Source: Bacteroides salyersiae WAL 10018 = DSM 18765 = JCM 12988
GTDB taxonomy: Bacteria > Bacteroidota > Bacteroidia > Bacteroidales > Bacteroidaceae
Length of the DNA: 64,000 bases
Direction: 5' to 3'
Assembly (NCBI RefSeq): GCF_000381365.1
Contig: NZ_KB905466.1
Span: forward strand, 2,191,207-2,255,206
In this document: positions 16,574-26,667 of the stretch, one piece after another
Layout of the letters: each line of letters begins with the position of its first letter
Numbering within the stretch: the first letter of the stretch is position 1
Program-made: the position numbers and the translations under genes
Notes under the pieces: model-generated
Told to the model about the DNA's origin: nothing
What the model saw: only the letters and a program-made list of their open reading frames with translations
Database searches by the model: none

Positions 16574-18751
16574 TCACCAAATTTCAAAGTCAATCTTACT
16601 TTCTCCGACTCCCAATTCTTTACTCCTCTTGCAAGGAGCCGCTCCTGATACTATAATCGTATATTTGCCTTTCAGCAAATTCTTGCTCCCATCCTCCATT
16701 ACCATTTTCAATTGATCGGGCTTAATAATAAATTCCACAGTTTGTGACAAATGAGATTCCAATGTAACACGCTTAAATCCTATTAATGATGATATAGGAG
16801 TAATTACCCCTGCACCAGGTGCCGACAAATAGAGCTGTACAACCTCTTCCACCTCATTATTGCCATTGTTTCTCAAAGTAGCCTGAACATGTATTTCTTG
16901 TTTTCCATCATACTTAGGATTAAGTATTTTTACATCACTGTAACTAACGTCACCATAAGTAAGGCCATATCCAAATGGATACATTATATTATCTGTCATA
17001 TATTTGTATGTTCGACCTTGCATATTATAATCTTCGAAAGCAGGTAACCAATCGCTGTTTATAGGAAATGTTACCGGCATTCTCCCTGAAAAGCTAACAT
17101 CTCCAAAAAGTAAGTCACCGAGTGCCATACCTCCTTCTTGCCCAGGATACCATGCCATTATTACAGCATCAGAAAGTTCAGAAACCTCTTCTAAATCTAT
17201 CGGACTTCCTCCCGTAATCACTGTCACTAATTTATTCCATCTGTTCCTACTAATATCCCGTAAAAATTTAAGTTGATGTTCCGGTAATTTCAAATTTTGT
17301 TTATCTCCCCGATGAGAGGATGCAATTGCGTCTCCCTCTTCCCCTTCATCAATACCCGACAACCCGATTACAACAATAGCAACCTCTGCTGCACGTACTT
17401 CACCTACTGTCCAATCAGCAGGATTCATATTAGGAGTAGTAGGTAAAATCCCTATCTTATAATTTATGCTGGTACCTCCACTCACTTTTGCGGCAATACC
17501 TTGCAGGAAAGTATTAGATCGGGGCGACACGCCGTAATAATTCCCCATCATCACATATGTATCGGCAGTATAAGGTCCTGTAACAAAGATTGTTTTCACA
17601 TCCTTTTTCAAAGGCAGTGTATGATTGTTATTTTTAAGCAGTACCATACTTTTCTGTGCTACTTCACGCGCAACCATTGCGTGCGTATACGAAGCTATCA
17701 CCGAATCAGAGATATTTTTATAAGGAGATTCGTCATCATCGGTTAAGTTACCTAATTTCAAACGTGTCATCATTAAAGGCATCAGTGCGTTATCAAGATC
17801 AACTTCAGTAATAAGTTTACGTTCCAACGCCTCTTTCAACGCATGAAAGCTCCCACCACAATTAAGATTAAGACCTGATTTTAAAGCAATAGCCGATGCT
17901 TCAGCAACATCTTTGGCTATTTTATGTCCGCCATAAATATCGTCGACAGCTCCACAGTCTGACACAACATGCCCTTTGAACCCTCATTTTTTACGCAATA
18001 TATCTGTCAACAAAAAGAAACTTCCTGATGCACTCTCACCATAAACCCGATTATAAGCTCCCATAACAGCCTCTACTTTAGCCTCTTTCACCAACGCCTC
18101 AAAAGCCGGAAGATAAGTTTCGAATAAATCTCTTTTTGAAGGACTCGCATTAAATTCGTGACGCAACGCTTCCGGCCCCGAGTGAACTGCATAATGTTTT
18201 GCGCAGGCAGCAGCTTTAAGGAAAAACGGATCATTGCCTTGTAATCCCCGCACATAAGCCTTTCCTATTTCGGCTGTTAAATATGGATCTTCACCGTAGG
18301 TTTCCTGTCCACGCCCCCAACGTGGATCGCGGAAAATATTAACGTTAGGAGACCAATAGGTCAATCCTGCATATCTACCGTAATTACCGATTTGCCGGGC
18401 AACATTATATTTCGCTCTCCCCTCGGTTGCTATCACGTCGCCAACCTGTTCAATGAGATTTGGATCAAAAGTTGCTCCTATGCCAATCGGTGCCGGAAAT
18501 ACCGTAGCACACCCATTGCGCGCCACACCATGCAAGCCCTCACTCCACCAATCATAGGGCTTTATTCCAAGACGTTCTATACCGGGAGCCTCATTCATCA
18601 TCTGACTGATTTTTTCTTCAACTGTCATTTGAGAAATGATCTTTCTTGCTTTCTTCAGCATTCGAGTTTCAGTATCTATACTCCCTTGTCCTAATACGTT
18701 TGCTCCTACAATCAGACTACCTAATAAAACTAAAAATCTACTCTTTTTCAT
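16574..18751 (-). pseudogene. GH3 beta-glycosidase interrupted by one in-frame TGA
   Basis: Read as one frame of about 725 codons, this is a complete GH3 exo-beta-glycosidase (xylosidase/glucosidase type). It has a signal peptide (MKKSRFLVLLGSLIVGANVLG), DWWSEGLHGVARNG, the N-terminal barrel, the C-terminal sandwich and a fibronectin-like end. Codon 256 (17984-17986) is TGA. It falls between ILRKK and GFKGHVVSDCGAV, where GH3 enzymes almost always have Trp, so TGG to TGA is the simplest change. The reading frame is the same on both sides, so it is not a frameshift. The nucleophile Asp265 lies 9 codons after the stop, so the truncated product cannot be active. The downstream part has no credible start (only a GTG at 17965). 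Last gene of the minus-strand locus. Confidence 0.88.
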
Positions 18752-18798
18752 CTGGAATTTAATGAGGTATGATTTATCTAAGGAATACAACAAAAATC

Positions 18799-19785
18799 TC
18801 ATTCGATAAAACGCATAGGTACCCCTTCCAGCGAAACTTTCACGGGTTCAATGTAGCCATCTTTATCGAATGTCATGCGTTCAATACAAGTTTCTCTATG
18901 AGTTCCATCATTATCTCCTTTGGGATGACGATGGTATATTATATAATATTCATCGGTATTAGGAAGCCGTATAACAGAATGATGCCCGGCTCCCGTTGCA
19001 ATTTCCGGATTTTGCAGCAACACTGTCCCTATACGTTCAAACGGGCCAAACGGTGAATCGGAAATGGCATAAGCCACACAATATTCAGGTCCTCCCCAAT
19101 TCCCCTCAGACCACATGAAGTAATATCTATTATCTCTTTTAAACATAAAAGGGCCCTCAACATACTTTTCAGGAGTGACCTCTTTATAATAAGATCCATC
19201 CTCAAATGGAAGCAATCCTGTAAAATCATCATTCAATTTTACAACATTACAATGCTGCCATCCTCCATAATACATATAATACACCCCCTCGTCATAAAAA
19301 ACAAATTGATCTATCGGTTGAGCTCCATTCACTATTTTAGAAATAAGAGGTTTCCCTAATAAGTCTTTATAAGGTCCTTCCGGTTTGTCAGCGACAGCAA
19401 CTCCAATACCTCCTATTTGATCATCACTTGCGAGTCCATTAGCACTGAAAAAGAAATAATATTTATCATTTTTTCTTATTACCGAAGGTGCCCACATGTC
19501 TTTATAAGCCCATTTAACCTCAACAGTATCCAATATGGTGGAATGTTTAATCCAATTGACCAAATCTTTAGAAGAAAAGCAATCAAAAAAAACTTGTTTT
19601 TCATAAGCGTCGGAGTATGTAGGATAAATCCAATAAGTATCATCATAAATAATGGCTTCCGGATCGGCATACCACCCTTCAAAAAGAGGATTTCCACTCA
19701 TTGTAATTTGTTCAGTCTTCTTGCATGATGTAACAGTACACATCAATATTGGCAAAAGCCACATAATACTACGATTCAAGTTCAT
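18799..19785 (-). CDS. GH43 glycosidase lipoprotein (arabinosidase/xylosidase type)
   Basis: This 328-residue lipoprotein (lipobox VTSC21) is one five-bladed GH43 propeller. Catalytic residues are visible: base D41 in GWYADPEA, pKa modulator D159 in QPIDQF and acid E210 in YVEGPF. Members release arabinofuranose or xylose from side chains or ends of plant glycans. It is clearly a paralogue of the GH43 part of the gene at 20808-22190 (shared PEGPYKDL, GKPLIS, YYMYYGGW). It ends 48 bp before the GH3 start and begins 57 bp after the small module gene. Confidence 0.9.
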   Translation of the reverse strand: MNLNRSIMWLLPILMCTVTSCKKTEQITMSGNPLFEGWYADPEAIIYDDTYWIYPTYSDAYEKQVFFDCFSSKDLVNWIKHSTILDTVEVKWAYKDMWAPSVIRKNDKYYFFFSANGLASDDQIGGIGVAVADKPEGPYKDLLGKPLISKIVNGAQPIDQFVFYDEGVYYMYYGGWQHCNVVKLNDDFTGLLPFEDGSYYKEVTPEKYVEGPFMFKRDNRYYFMWSEGNWGGPEYCVAYAISDSPFGPFERIGTVLLQNPEIATGAGHHSVIRLPNTDEYYIIYHRHPKGDNDGTHRETCIERMTFDKDGYIEPVKVSLEGVPMRFIE

Positions 19786-19841
19786 AATCTCTTATTTTTT
19801 CATTATACATTATCTCTATTTCTTCATTCATAAGAATATTC

Positions 19842-20348
19842 TTATTTTCTTATAGCTATTTTTTCTGCTTTTATATTCCCCATTTCATCAACAACAATAT
19901 TCCACCGACTTCCATCAGGCGATTTCAAACACAAACCACCGGCTAAATTTGTATATTTGGCGTATGGCACACTCATTAACTGCCGAATACCTAATGCCAC
20001 ATAATTACCATCATTACTTTTATCTATTTCTATTTTCAAGAAATACGGTCCTTCCAACCACTCCACACGGGACAACTGATTTGTAATCATAGCCCCTTTC
20101 CCTATTTCCAAGCAAACAATTCCTTGCGACGTTGTTTCTATGGTATGCTTCTCTGCAAAAACAATTTCTCCATCAACTTCTTTTTGGTGAATATAAAAAC
20201 GTAAATTTACCATTTGATTAGTAACAAGGTTATTCATATCATCCCTAATCACTGCTTGATACTGAAAAGCATCAGGTACCTGTGCTTTCAAACATACAAA
20301 CATCCACAAAAAGCAGTTTAATATTAAGACCTTTTTCATATGTATCAC
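19842..20348 (-). CDS. Small secreted 'YQAVIRD' module protein
   Basis: This is a 168-residue secreted protein (signal peptide ending near LKAQ; an alternative ATG at 20339 is equally good). The body matches the N-terminal module of the neighbouring GH43 fusion: FQYQAVIRDDMNNLV, FYIHQKEVDGEIVFAEKH, then QLMSVPYAKYTNLAGG. Similar modules occur as stand-alone genes or N-terminal domains in many Bacteroidetes secreted proteins; their role is unknown. Its start overlaps the stop of the preceding gene as ATGA, so the two are translationally coupled. Probably a surface or periplasmic partner of the glycosidases. Confidence 0.7.
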   Translation of the reverse strand: MIHMKKVLILNCFLWMFVCLKAQVPDAFQYQAVIRDDMNNLVTNQMVNLRFYIHQKEVDGEIVFAEKHTIETTSQGIVCLEIGKGAMITNQLSRVEWLEGPYFLKIEIDKSNDGNYVALGIRQLMSVPYAKYTNLAGGLCLKSPDGSRWNIVVDEMGNIKAEKIAIRK

Positions 20349-20797
20349 TTTTTCATAAGTATAACCGAACTTTTTAAATGTGTACCCACAATTCTCAAAA
20401 TATAACGTCCGGTAGTATAAGATGCAAATTGAATGTATGATTCAGGCGTAGCCATCATACCCTTATTTACCATCCTACCATTATCATCATATAAGAACCA
20501 AGTACACTTTCTATCCTTCTGTAAGCGAATCGTTAGCAGATCTTTTACTGGGTTAGGGTACACTATAAACTGCACATCATTCTCCAATATCTTTATGACA
20601 CCTGTGGAAACAACCTCCAACGGCTGACCAAATCCTTGCAAAAGCATACTTTCCGGTCTGGATACAGTTTCTGTCATAATCTCTCCAATAGTCCAGCTTA
20701 CGCCTTCCTCTACATTACCCGCCGTGGATATTACATCTTGCCCATAGCCCATCAAAGAAAAGGTTATAAACAGTAAAATAGCAATATTTTTTTTCAT
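20345..20797 (-). CDS. Small secreted protein with a C-terminal secretion-tail-like domain
   Basis: The ATG at 20797 gives a 150-residue protein with a good signal peptide (MKKNIAILLFITFSLMGYG). Residues about 20 to 62 follow a pattern frequent in Bacteroidetes (VSWTIGEIMTETVS, LLQGFGQP). The rest is a Por-secretion-tail-like domain (FIVYPNPVKDLLTIRL, LYDDNGRMVNKGMM, GRYILRIVG). Such proteins are often paired with a 'YQAVIRD' module gene, as here. The function is unknown. It starts 11 bp after the GH43 fusion stops, inside one operon. Confidence 0.7.
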   Translation of the reverse strand: MKKNIAILLFITFSLMGYGQDVISTAGNVEEGVSWTIGEIMTETVSRPESMLLQGFGQPLEVVSTGVIKILENDVQFIVYPNPVKDLLTIRLQKDRKCTWFLYDDNGRMVNKGMMATPESYIQFASYTTGRYILRIVGTHLKSSVILMKK

Positions 20798-20807
20798 ATC
20801 TTCCCAC

Positions 20808-22190
20808 TCACTTAAGTATACGTCTTTCAACTCCTTCTCTTGTCATCTTGACAGGTCTTATCAGATTCGTATTAGGACTTATAAACTTCATAACTTCAAT
20901 ACAGGTTTCACGCGAATTCCCCAACGTTTCAGTAATAGGTCTACGATGATAAAAAATGTACCAATCATCTGTTCCTGGAATATTAATTACAGCATGATGT
21001 CCCGTACCATTGGCTATTACCTTATCTCCATGTAATATAACACCCTTCTTTTCAAAAGGTCCGGTTATAGATTTCCCCGTTGCATAACTAACACTGTAAC
21101 TTTCATCCATCCAGTTTCCTGCAGACCACATAATAATGTATTCTCCATTTCTTTTTATCACAAATACCCCTTCTGTATACCCATCAGGAGTAACCTCCTT
21201 ATACAATTCGCCATCAGGAAAAGGAATAATACCTGTAAAATCATCTTTCAACTTCACTACATTACAATGTCCCCATCCTCCATAATACATATAAAAGTTA
21301 CCATCATCATCTTTCATCACAAATTGATCAATAGGATGTGCTCCATTTATCGTCTCCGAAATTAATGGTTTTCCGATAAGATCTTTATAAGGTCCCTCCG
21401 GCCGATCGGCAACAGACACTCCGATTCTCTTATCATCAGCACTGAAAAAAAGATAATATTTCCCATTATTTTCTATCGCAGAAGGTGCCCATATAAATAC
21501 ATTTCCCCAAGCCACATCCTTAATATTCAAAACAGAGCTGTGCTTTGTCCAGTTCACCAAATCATGAGAAGAGAAACAATCAAAAACACCTTGTTTCTCC
21601 TGAAAATCTGAAATAGTGGAATACACCCAATAGGTATCCCCGTAAATGACAGCATGGGGATCAGCATACCATCCTGGAAATATAGGATTTCCGCTTTTTC
21701 GTATATCATCAACCGGTTCAGTCCCAATTTCCCCATTATCAGAGACGGAAATCAGCCATTTTTTACCTTCACCAGAGGTGAGACATACAGCTTCGGTTAC
21801 ATCTGCATATTGGGCCATAGGAACGCTTAACAATTGCTGAGTGGAACTTGGTATATAAGCACTTCCCTCATCAACCCGAACTTCCAAAAAATAAGCATCA
21901 GAAGCTCCCCAATCAATAGAAGAAAAATCATTCTCTGATATTTGAGTGTTTTTTCCGATTTCAACGGTAAACAACCCATTTTCGTTCGTCCTGCCACCAG
22001 CCTCTTCCGAATATACGACTTCTCCCCTTGCTTTCTCTTTATGAATTTTGAAAGTTGCTTTAATCTCCCTATTCGGCAATATCTCTCCTGTATTGTTCCT
22101 AATCACTGCCTGATATCCAAAACCGGTGGTTTGTGCATCAGCTGACAAGGACAGGCTAATAAAAAAAAACAATAATAAAAGTTCTCTCAT
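20808..22190 (-). CDS. Secreted fusion of a 'YQAVIRN' module with a GH43 glycosidase
   Basis: This 460-residue protein has a signal peptide (to about DAQ20). Residues 21 to about 155 repeat the small module gene at 19842-20348 (FGYQAVIRNN, VVYSEEAGGRTNENGLF, QQLLSVPMAQYAD). Residues about 165 to 460 form a full GH43 propeller with D177 (YADPH), D288 (HPIDQF) and E340 (YTEGVF). The join follows KKWLISVSDNGEIG, which aligns with the C-terminal end of the stand-alone module. The GH43 half is a paralogue of 18799-19785. Expected substrate is an arabinofuranosyl or xylosyl residue. The module may anchor the enzyme or bind the substrate; this is inference. Confidence 0.85.
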   Translation of the reverse strand: MRELLLLFFFISLSLSADAQTTGFGYQAVIRNNTGEILPNREIKATFKIHKEKARGEVVYSEEAGGRTNENGLFTVEIGKNTQISENDFSSIDWGASDAYFLEVRVDEGSAYIPSSTQQLLSVPMAQYADVTEAVCLTSGEGKKWLISVSDNGEIGTEPVDDIRKSGNPIFPGWYADPHAVIYGDTYWVYSTISDFQEKQGVFDCFSSHDLVNWTKHSSVLNIKDVAWGNVFIWAPSAIENNGKYYLFFSADDKRIGVSVADRPEGPYKDLIGKPLISETINGAHPIDQFVMKDDDGNFYMYYGGWGHCNVVKLKDDFTGIIPFPDGELYKEVTPDGYTEGVFVIKRNGEYIIMWSAGNWMDESYSVSYATGKSITGPFEKKGVILHGDKVIANGTGHHAVINIPGTDDWYIFYHRRPITETLGNSRETCIEVMKFISPNTNLIRPVKMTREGVERRILK

Positions 22191-22227
22191 ATTTTTTCTT
22201 TTTTATAGTTAACGAAGAGAATACATC

Positions 22228-24573
22228 TCATTTTCTCAGCATAATGCGTCCGCCGAATATGCGCCCTGCCTTTTTCCAGCGATGCGCATGCAAAGTCACA
22301 ACTACTTCTGATTTCCCTTGGGTAAGGTTAAAAGGAATTGCATATTCTTTATCAAAGTATTCACCTCGACAACTCCCTGTCAAAACCTCACTTGAAATCA
22401 ATTGATCATCAATCAAAATATCAAACTGATAGTCTGCACCATCATCCCCCCAATATGTGAGGACTAAGTCAACAGGAGCATGAGGATCGACTTTCATCTC
22501 AAATGAAAAATTTCCTCCGTCATACGCCTGACACCATTTTCGACTTGACGCACCTATTCCACGTTCAACGTTCTCTCCTCTAAACCGGTGATCAGTTTCC
22601 GGTTGCTGTTCGTTAGGACGAAAATAATCAAGAGTCCTCCTTTCTTGCTCACGTAAGAACTTATCTTCTTCTTCATACTGCTTGCGGATTTGTTCCCATT
22701 CACTTGGTTCGTAACAATCAAAATATACAGAATAATGTCCGTCACTCTTTTTATAAAGTGGAACAAGTTCTACATTTTTAGGAAATCCGGTTTTAGTAAT
22801 GAAAGAAGTTTTTGTCCGATTGGACGGCTGTATCCAGTCCCTAAGTTCCGAATCTTTCTTCTCCAGAAAAACAATTTTTCTTTCATCCAAATCCATTTCA
22901 CCCGCCAAAACTATCGGTCCATTCAAAAAAGCGAACTTATGTTCATCTCCAGGAAGAACTTCCTTATGAAGACTTTTAGGCATTTCTATCTCAATTTTAT
23001 CACCATCCTTCCACAAACGGTTAAGAGAAATATAAGATCCCGGTTTCTTTTCTATTTCCTGTATCTTATCATTCACTTTAATCGTATATCCCGTTGTAGC
23101 CCATTGCGGATAACGGATGTGCAGAGTTAGTGTCTGAGACTTTGCACAACGTAATATAAGAGAAGACTTATCCGACTCCGGAAATTCAGTCTGCTGTTCT
23201 ATTATCATTCCTTTTCGTCTCCAATTCAATCTGGATGCCACAAATAAATTGATGTACAAATCATTTTCACTCTCCGAATAAATACCTTCCGCATATTTCA
23301 CGTGGTTTTCAAATCCTGTACCCACACAGCACCAGAAGCTATGTTCCGGAGTGGAAAATTCCTTAAATGAAGCATATGCTAAAGGCAAAGAGTAAACCAC
23401 CATACCTGTTTCATGATTTTGTGATGCCAAAATGTGATTATACAGTGCCCTTTCATAATAGTCCATATATTCGGCTTTAGGTTCCCATGCAAACAGATGT
23501 CCTGTCAATTTTAACATATTGTATGTGTTGCACGTCTCTGTTGTTTTATCAGACAAGAATAATTCTCCAGGTTTGCCAAAATGCTCATAATTACTATTCC
23601 CTCCTATACAATAAGTATGTTTCTTCAGAACCGTATTCCAGAAAAAGGTTGCAATCGTTTTATCTTTCTCCCTACCCCGAAGCTCATACGACCGAGCTAT
23701 CCCCGTCACTTTAGGTATTTGAGTATTGGCATGAAGCCCATTCAGTTCGTCTCTTTGTTGAGACAAGGGTTCCATTACCGAATAATGATAAAACTTATCA
23801 GCCAACTGTAAATATCTCAGATTACCAGTAATAGCATACATATTATATAAGGCATCATTCATTCCTCCTGTCTCGCAAGATATCATCCGTTGCCACTGGT
23901 CATCGGTCATATCCCGAAATTTATCACAGGCCCAGTCTGTCAATTCAATGGCTACTGTCTTTGCCGTTTCAACTCCCGTATACAAGTAAACGTCTATGAA
24001 GCCCGACCATAATTTATGTAAGTTATACCAAGGTGCCCAAAAACCGTTTATCCACGATCCTCCGGGTTCTATTTTATCTGCAACAAGTTCATTCCATAAT
24101 CTATCACCATCAGGAATAGCAGCCACATATCCGGTTCCTATGGCAAGTTGGCATTTACGTATTTCATTTATACTATACTCTATCCGTCCTAACAATTCAT
24201 TGTCTCCTGTAGCAGCATAAAGCATAGACATTGCAGATAAATAATGCCCAAAACTAAAACCGCTTTGAGATGAATCTTCCCAACCGTCATACATAGGTGC
24301 TTTGGGAGTAAATCCTGCATTCTCGTGAAATCTATGTAAGAAACGGTCAGGTTGCAGAGACATCAGCCATTTCCGATCTGCCTCCATAGCCGCTTTAAAA
24401 GGACCTTGAAGCAAACGAACCTCAGAAATGGAAATTGGATAAGCTTGAATCTCAATACAAGGAATAACTTCCATTCGTCTTTCATTGAGTAATGGAATAT
24501 AATTCTGAGCATAAATCCTACCGATTAATGCCACCATTACCCCAATACACACAGCACTTTTTATCAATTTCAT
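22228..24573 (-). CDS. GH127/GH146 beta-L-arabinofuranosidase
   Basis: This 781-residue secreted enzyme has a signal peptide to about residue 22. The (alpha/alpha)6 barrel carries the zinc-thiolate centre E346-x-C348 (TTETCNTYN) and C415-C416 (FWCCVGTGFENH). These match HypBA1 E338/C340/C417/C418, where the first Cys of the pair is the nucleophile. The C-terminal 100 residues (FSFEMKVDPHAPVDLVLTYWGDDG) form the beta-sandwich common in GH146 proteins. The enzyme cleaves beta-L-arabinofuranosides, found in pectic side chains, arabinogalactan decorations and extensins. The downstream GH43 and GH3 enzymes fit such plant glycans. Assigned on clear motifs; GH127 versus GH146 is not settled. Confidence 0.9.
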   Translation of the reverse strand: MKLIKSAVCIGVMVALIGRIYAQNYIPLLNERRMEVIPCIEIQAYPISISEVRLLQGPFKAAMEADRKWLMSLQPDRFLHRFHENAGFTPKAPMYDGWEDSSQSGFSFGHYLSAMSMLYAATGDNELLGRIEYSINEIRKCQLAIGTGYVAAIPDGDRLWNELVADKIEPGGSWINGFWAPWYNLHKLWSGFIDVYLYTGVETAKTVAIELTDWACDKFRDMTDDQWQRMISCETGGMNDALYNMYAITGNLRYLQLADKFYHYSVMEPLSQQRDELNGLHANTQIPKVTGIARSYELRGREKDKTIATFFWNTVLKKHTYCIGGNSNYEHFGKPGELFLSDKTTETCNTYNMLKLTGHLFAWEPKAEYMDYYERALYNHILASQNHETGMVVYSLPLAYASFKEFSTPEHSFWCCVGTGFENHVKYAEGIYSESENDLYINLFVASRLNWRRKGMIIEQQTEFPESDKSSLILRCAKSQTLTLHIRYPQWATTGYTIKVNDKIQEIEKKPGSYISLNRLWKDGDKIEIEMPKSLHKEVLPGDEHKFAFLNGPIVLAGEMDLDERKIVFLEKKDSELRDWIQPSNRTKTSFITKTGFPKNVELVPLYKKSDGHYSVYFDCYEPSEWEQIRKQYEEEDKFLREQERRTLDYFRPNEQQPETDHRFRGENVERGIGASSRKWCQAYDGGNFSFEMKVDPHAPVDLVLTYWGDDGADYQFDILIDDQLISSEVLTGSCRGEYFDKEYAIPFNLTQGKSEVVVTLHAHRWKKAGRIFGGRIMLRK

Positions 24574-24588
24574 AATAGTATTCCCTCT

Positions 24589-26667
24589 TTAGTTATCCAC
24601 AATTTTACCCATTTCTCCCTTTTCCAACTTCAAGCTTTTAATCTTTTGCATAGCAGAGCCGGAGAAGATAATATCGCCTTGCTTCTTCTTATTTATATCA
24701 ATGTACTTTCCAAGATAGGGTATATGCGTTACACCAATAGTACTTTCCGGATAAATATTTATAGCAGTAGGCGTACCCTTAGTAAACATATAGCCATTCT
24801 TCAATAAAGTGAAATCGATCATTGCAGCTAATCCGAAAATAGAAGGACGTACACCTCCGGGTTGGGGCTCTGCATCATTGGTATACGTCTCTGCGTATAC
24901 GCAATCTGCTCGCAAAATATCTCTCAAGTTACTCTCAAGCAATCCACGTGCCAGAACATCCTTTCCTCTTTCTATAAGTCCATACAAGGTAAAATCGACA
25001 TCCGGATATTTTGGAGCATTAAAACCAGCAAAAGACTGATTTGTGTCATAATGTTTATAGAACAGTCCCAAAAGACTTTCATAATAATCCATATCAATCT
25101 CATTCACATATAATCCGGTAGTAATTTGGATAGGATGCGTATCGCGCCCTTTATATTGATTGATGTGCTGACATGGTAAATCCTGTGGGGTACTCCAAAA
25201 CCATTGTTTATATTGTTCTACAAAACTCTCTTTCTTTATACGCCACTCTTCTGCATCTTCCTCCAATCCTAACTCTTTTGCCAAAAGAATCATATACTCA
25301 ACATCTTTTATCGCAGAGACCACAAATTCGGCATCTTTCTCGTTCTCGGGCGTCATATTAGTATAAATCCAGCGTGGATTCTGTAATCTCCAATTTAAAT
25401 AACGAGATATGGCAGGATAAACTTCCGACAACGACTTTGCGTCTTTCGACAGTTCATACAACACCCATGCTGTGTGAGCTTTACGAGAAGGCAAACTCTC
25501 CCCACCCAGCATTCCCGATTCATCAACAAGCGCTAACAAGCCTTTCAAACTACTCCATGAAATATTAACATCTATATAAGCAAACAGCTGTATTGCAACA
25601 AACGACTCCCATGCAGCCGAAAATGGGGCTAATTCATGTCCCTCATCCCACAAGGAGGCCTTTCCTGTAACAACCTGATAATAAGGGTAATTTTCCGTTT
25701 CCGGTTCCAATACGTTCTGAGCCAAAAGAACCCATGCTTTATAATATGCTTTCTTTATCTGCTCAGCAGTAATCCCTTTTTTATCAATTGAAGTTAGCTC
25801 AAAATTAACAGGATGAGGTATTTTATTTTTCAAAAAATCATCCCAATAACGAATCTTATCTAAATAAACATCATCTATATTCTTTTTAAAAGGCCGTCTT
25901 ACATTAGAGATAAGCATCGCATCAGAATCTGTATTTAATGCATAAGCAACTGCTATATTTACGTCTCCTTTCCCTTTCATGTCAAGAGCCCACCAACAGG
26001 CATCTCCCGTATCTGCCACTTTATTAGTTCTTGCCTTCATATCCTCGCCGGAAACATAAAAAGATACATTTTTACTATTCATTCCTTTCACAGACACTGC
26101 ATATTTACAATTACCGGAATAAACAATAAGCGTCTCATTCCTATCATCCAACCGAACCTCTCCTTTTATAAATCCAGATAGTAAATAGTGTTCTTTTTTA
26201 TCAAGTCTCAAACTGCGCACAATTGTATTATCATCATAAAAGAAATCATGTCCTTCCAAATGAGAGCCATCTTTATAATCCGCAGAAAACATGAGAGCAT
26301 GAGGAGCCCATTCTGTACTATATTTTTCTACTCCATTGTCCGGACTTTCCAAACATGAAGCAACTCTTATTTCCAATACATTTTTGAACTCTCTCCCAAA
26401 TCGCCGTTCCTTTTCATGATAAACATTCTGAGCTGTTAAATAAGCAACGTTTAAGGGCAACACCTCACTATTACTGTATACTACTGCTGTATTTTCCTGT
26501 GGAGACTTTCCAAAATCATAAGGATTGATTACAATACGGGATCCAATCGTACTCAAGTCCCTGCGTTGATATGCACCCTCTTCTTTTAAATCAATACTTG
26601 TAGGAATCTGAGCATTTAAAACAACAGAATTCAATATTGTAACTAAACATATAATAATCTTTCTCAT
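24589..26667 (-). CDS. Secreted (alpha/alpha)6-glycosidase-like protein, copy 2
   Basis: This 692-residue protein has a signal peptide (MRKIIICLVTILNSVVLNAQ). An N-terminal beta-rich half (to about 280) is followed by a helical half with the pattern of a six-hairpin glycosidase: KASLWDEGHELAPFSAAWESF, GGESLPSRKAHTAWVLYELS, then YPDVDFTLYGLIERG. The SLWDEG and GGESLP segments resemble GH63/GH37-type barrels, but I cannot assign a CAZy family. It is a tandem paralogue of the gene at 26664-28724, sharing YQRRDLS/GSRIVINPYDF and LRDILRADC. The two overlap by 4 bp (ATGA), so they are co-translated. The function is probably exo-glycosidase; the substrate is unknown. Confidence 0.72.
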   Translation of the reverse strand: MRKIIICLVTILNSVVLNAQIPTSIDLKEEGAYQRRDLSTIGSRIVINPYDFGKSPQENTAVVYSNSEVLPLNVAYLTAQNVYHEKERRFGREFKNVLEIRVASCLESPDNGVEKYSTEWAPHALMFSADYKDGSHLEGHDFFYDDNTIVRSLRLDKKEHYLLSGFIKGEVRLDDRNETLIVYSGNCKYAVSVKGMNSKNVSFYVSGEDMKARTNKVADTGDACWWALDMKGKGDVNIAVAYALNTDSDAMLISNVRRPFKKNIDDVYLDKIRYWDDFLKNKIPHPVNFELTSIDKKGITAEQIKKAYYKAWVLLAQNVLEPETENYPYYQVVTGKASLWDEGHELAPFSAAWESFVAIQLFAYIDVNISWSSLKGLLALVDESGMLGGESLPSRKAHTAWVLYELSKDAKSLSEVYPAISRYLNWRLQNPRWIYTNMTPENEKDAEFVVSAIKDVEYMILLAKELGLEEDAEEWRIKKESFVEQYKQWFWSTPQDLPCQHINQYKGRDTHPIQITTGLYVNEIDMDYYESLLGLFYKHYDTNQSFAGFNAPKYPDVDFTLYGLIERGKDVLARGLLESNLRDILRADCVYAETYTNDAEPQPGGVRPSIFGLAAMIDFTLLKNGYMFTKGTPTAINIYPESTIGVTHIPYLGKYIDINKKKQGDIIFSGSAMQKIKSLKLEKGEMGKIVDN

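Noticed and set aside
17963..17965. GTG as a real start of a separate downstream GH3 gene
   Set aside because: It is an internal Val codon of the GHVVSD motif, in the same frame as the upstream half. A protein starting there would lack most of the barrel.
17984..17986. TGA read as Trp by a variant genetic code
   Set aside because: Other genes in the window, such as the thioesterase, end in TGA, and other long genes contain no in-frame TGA.
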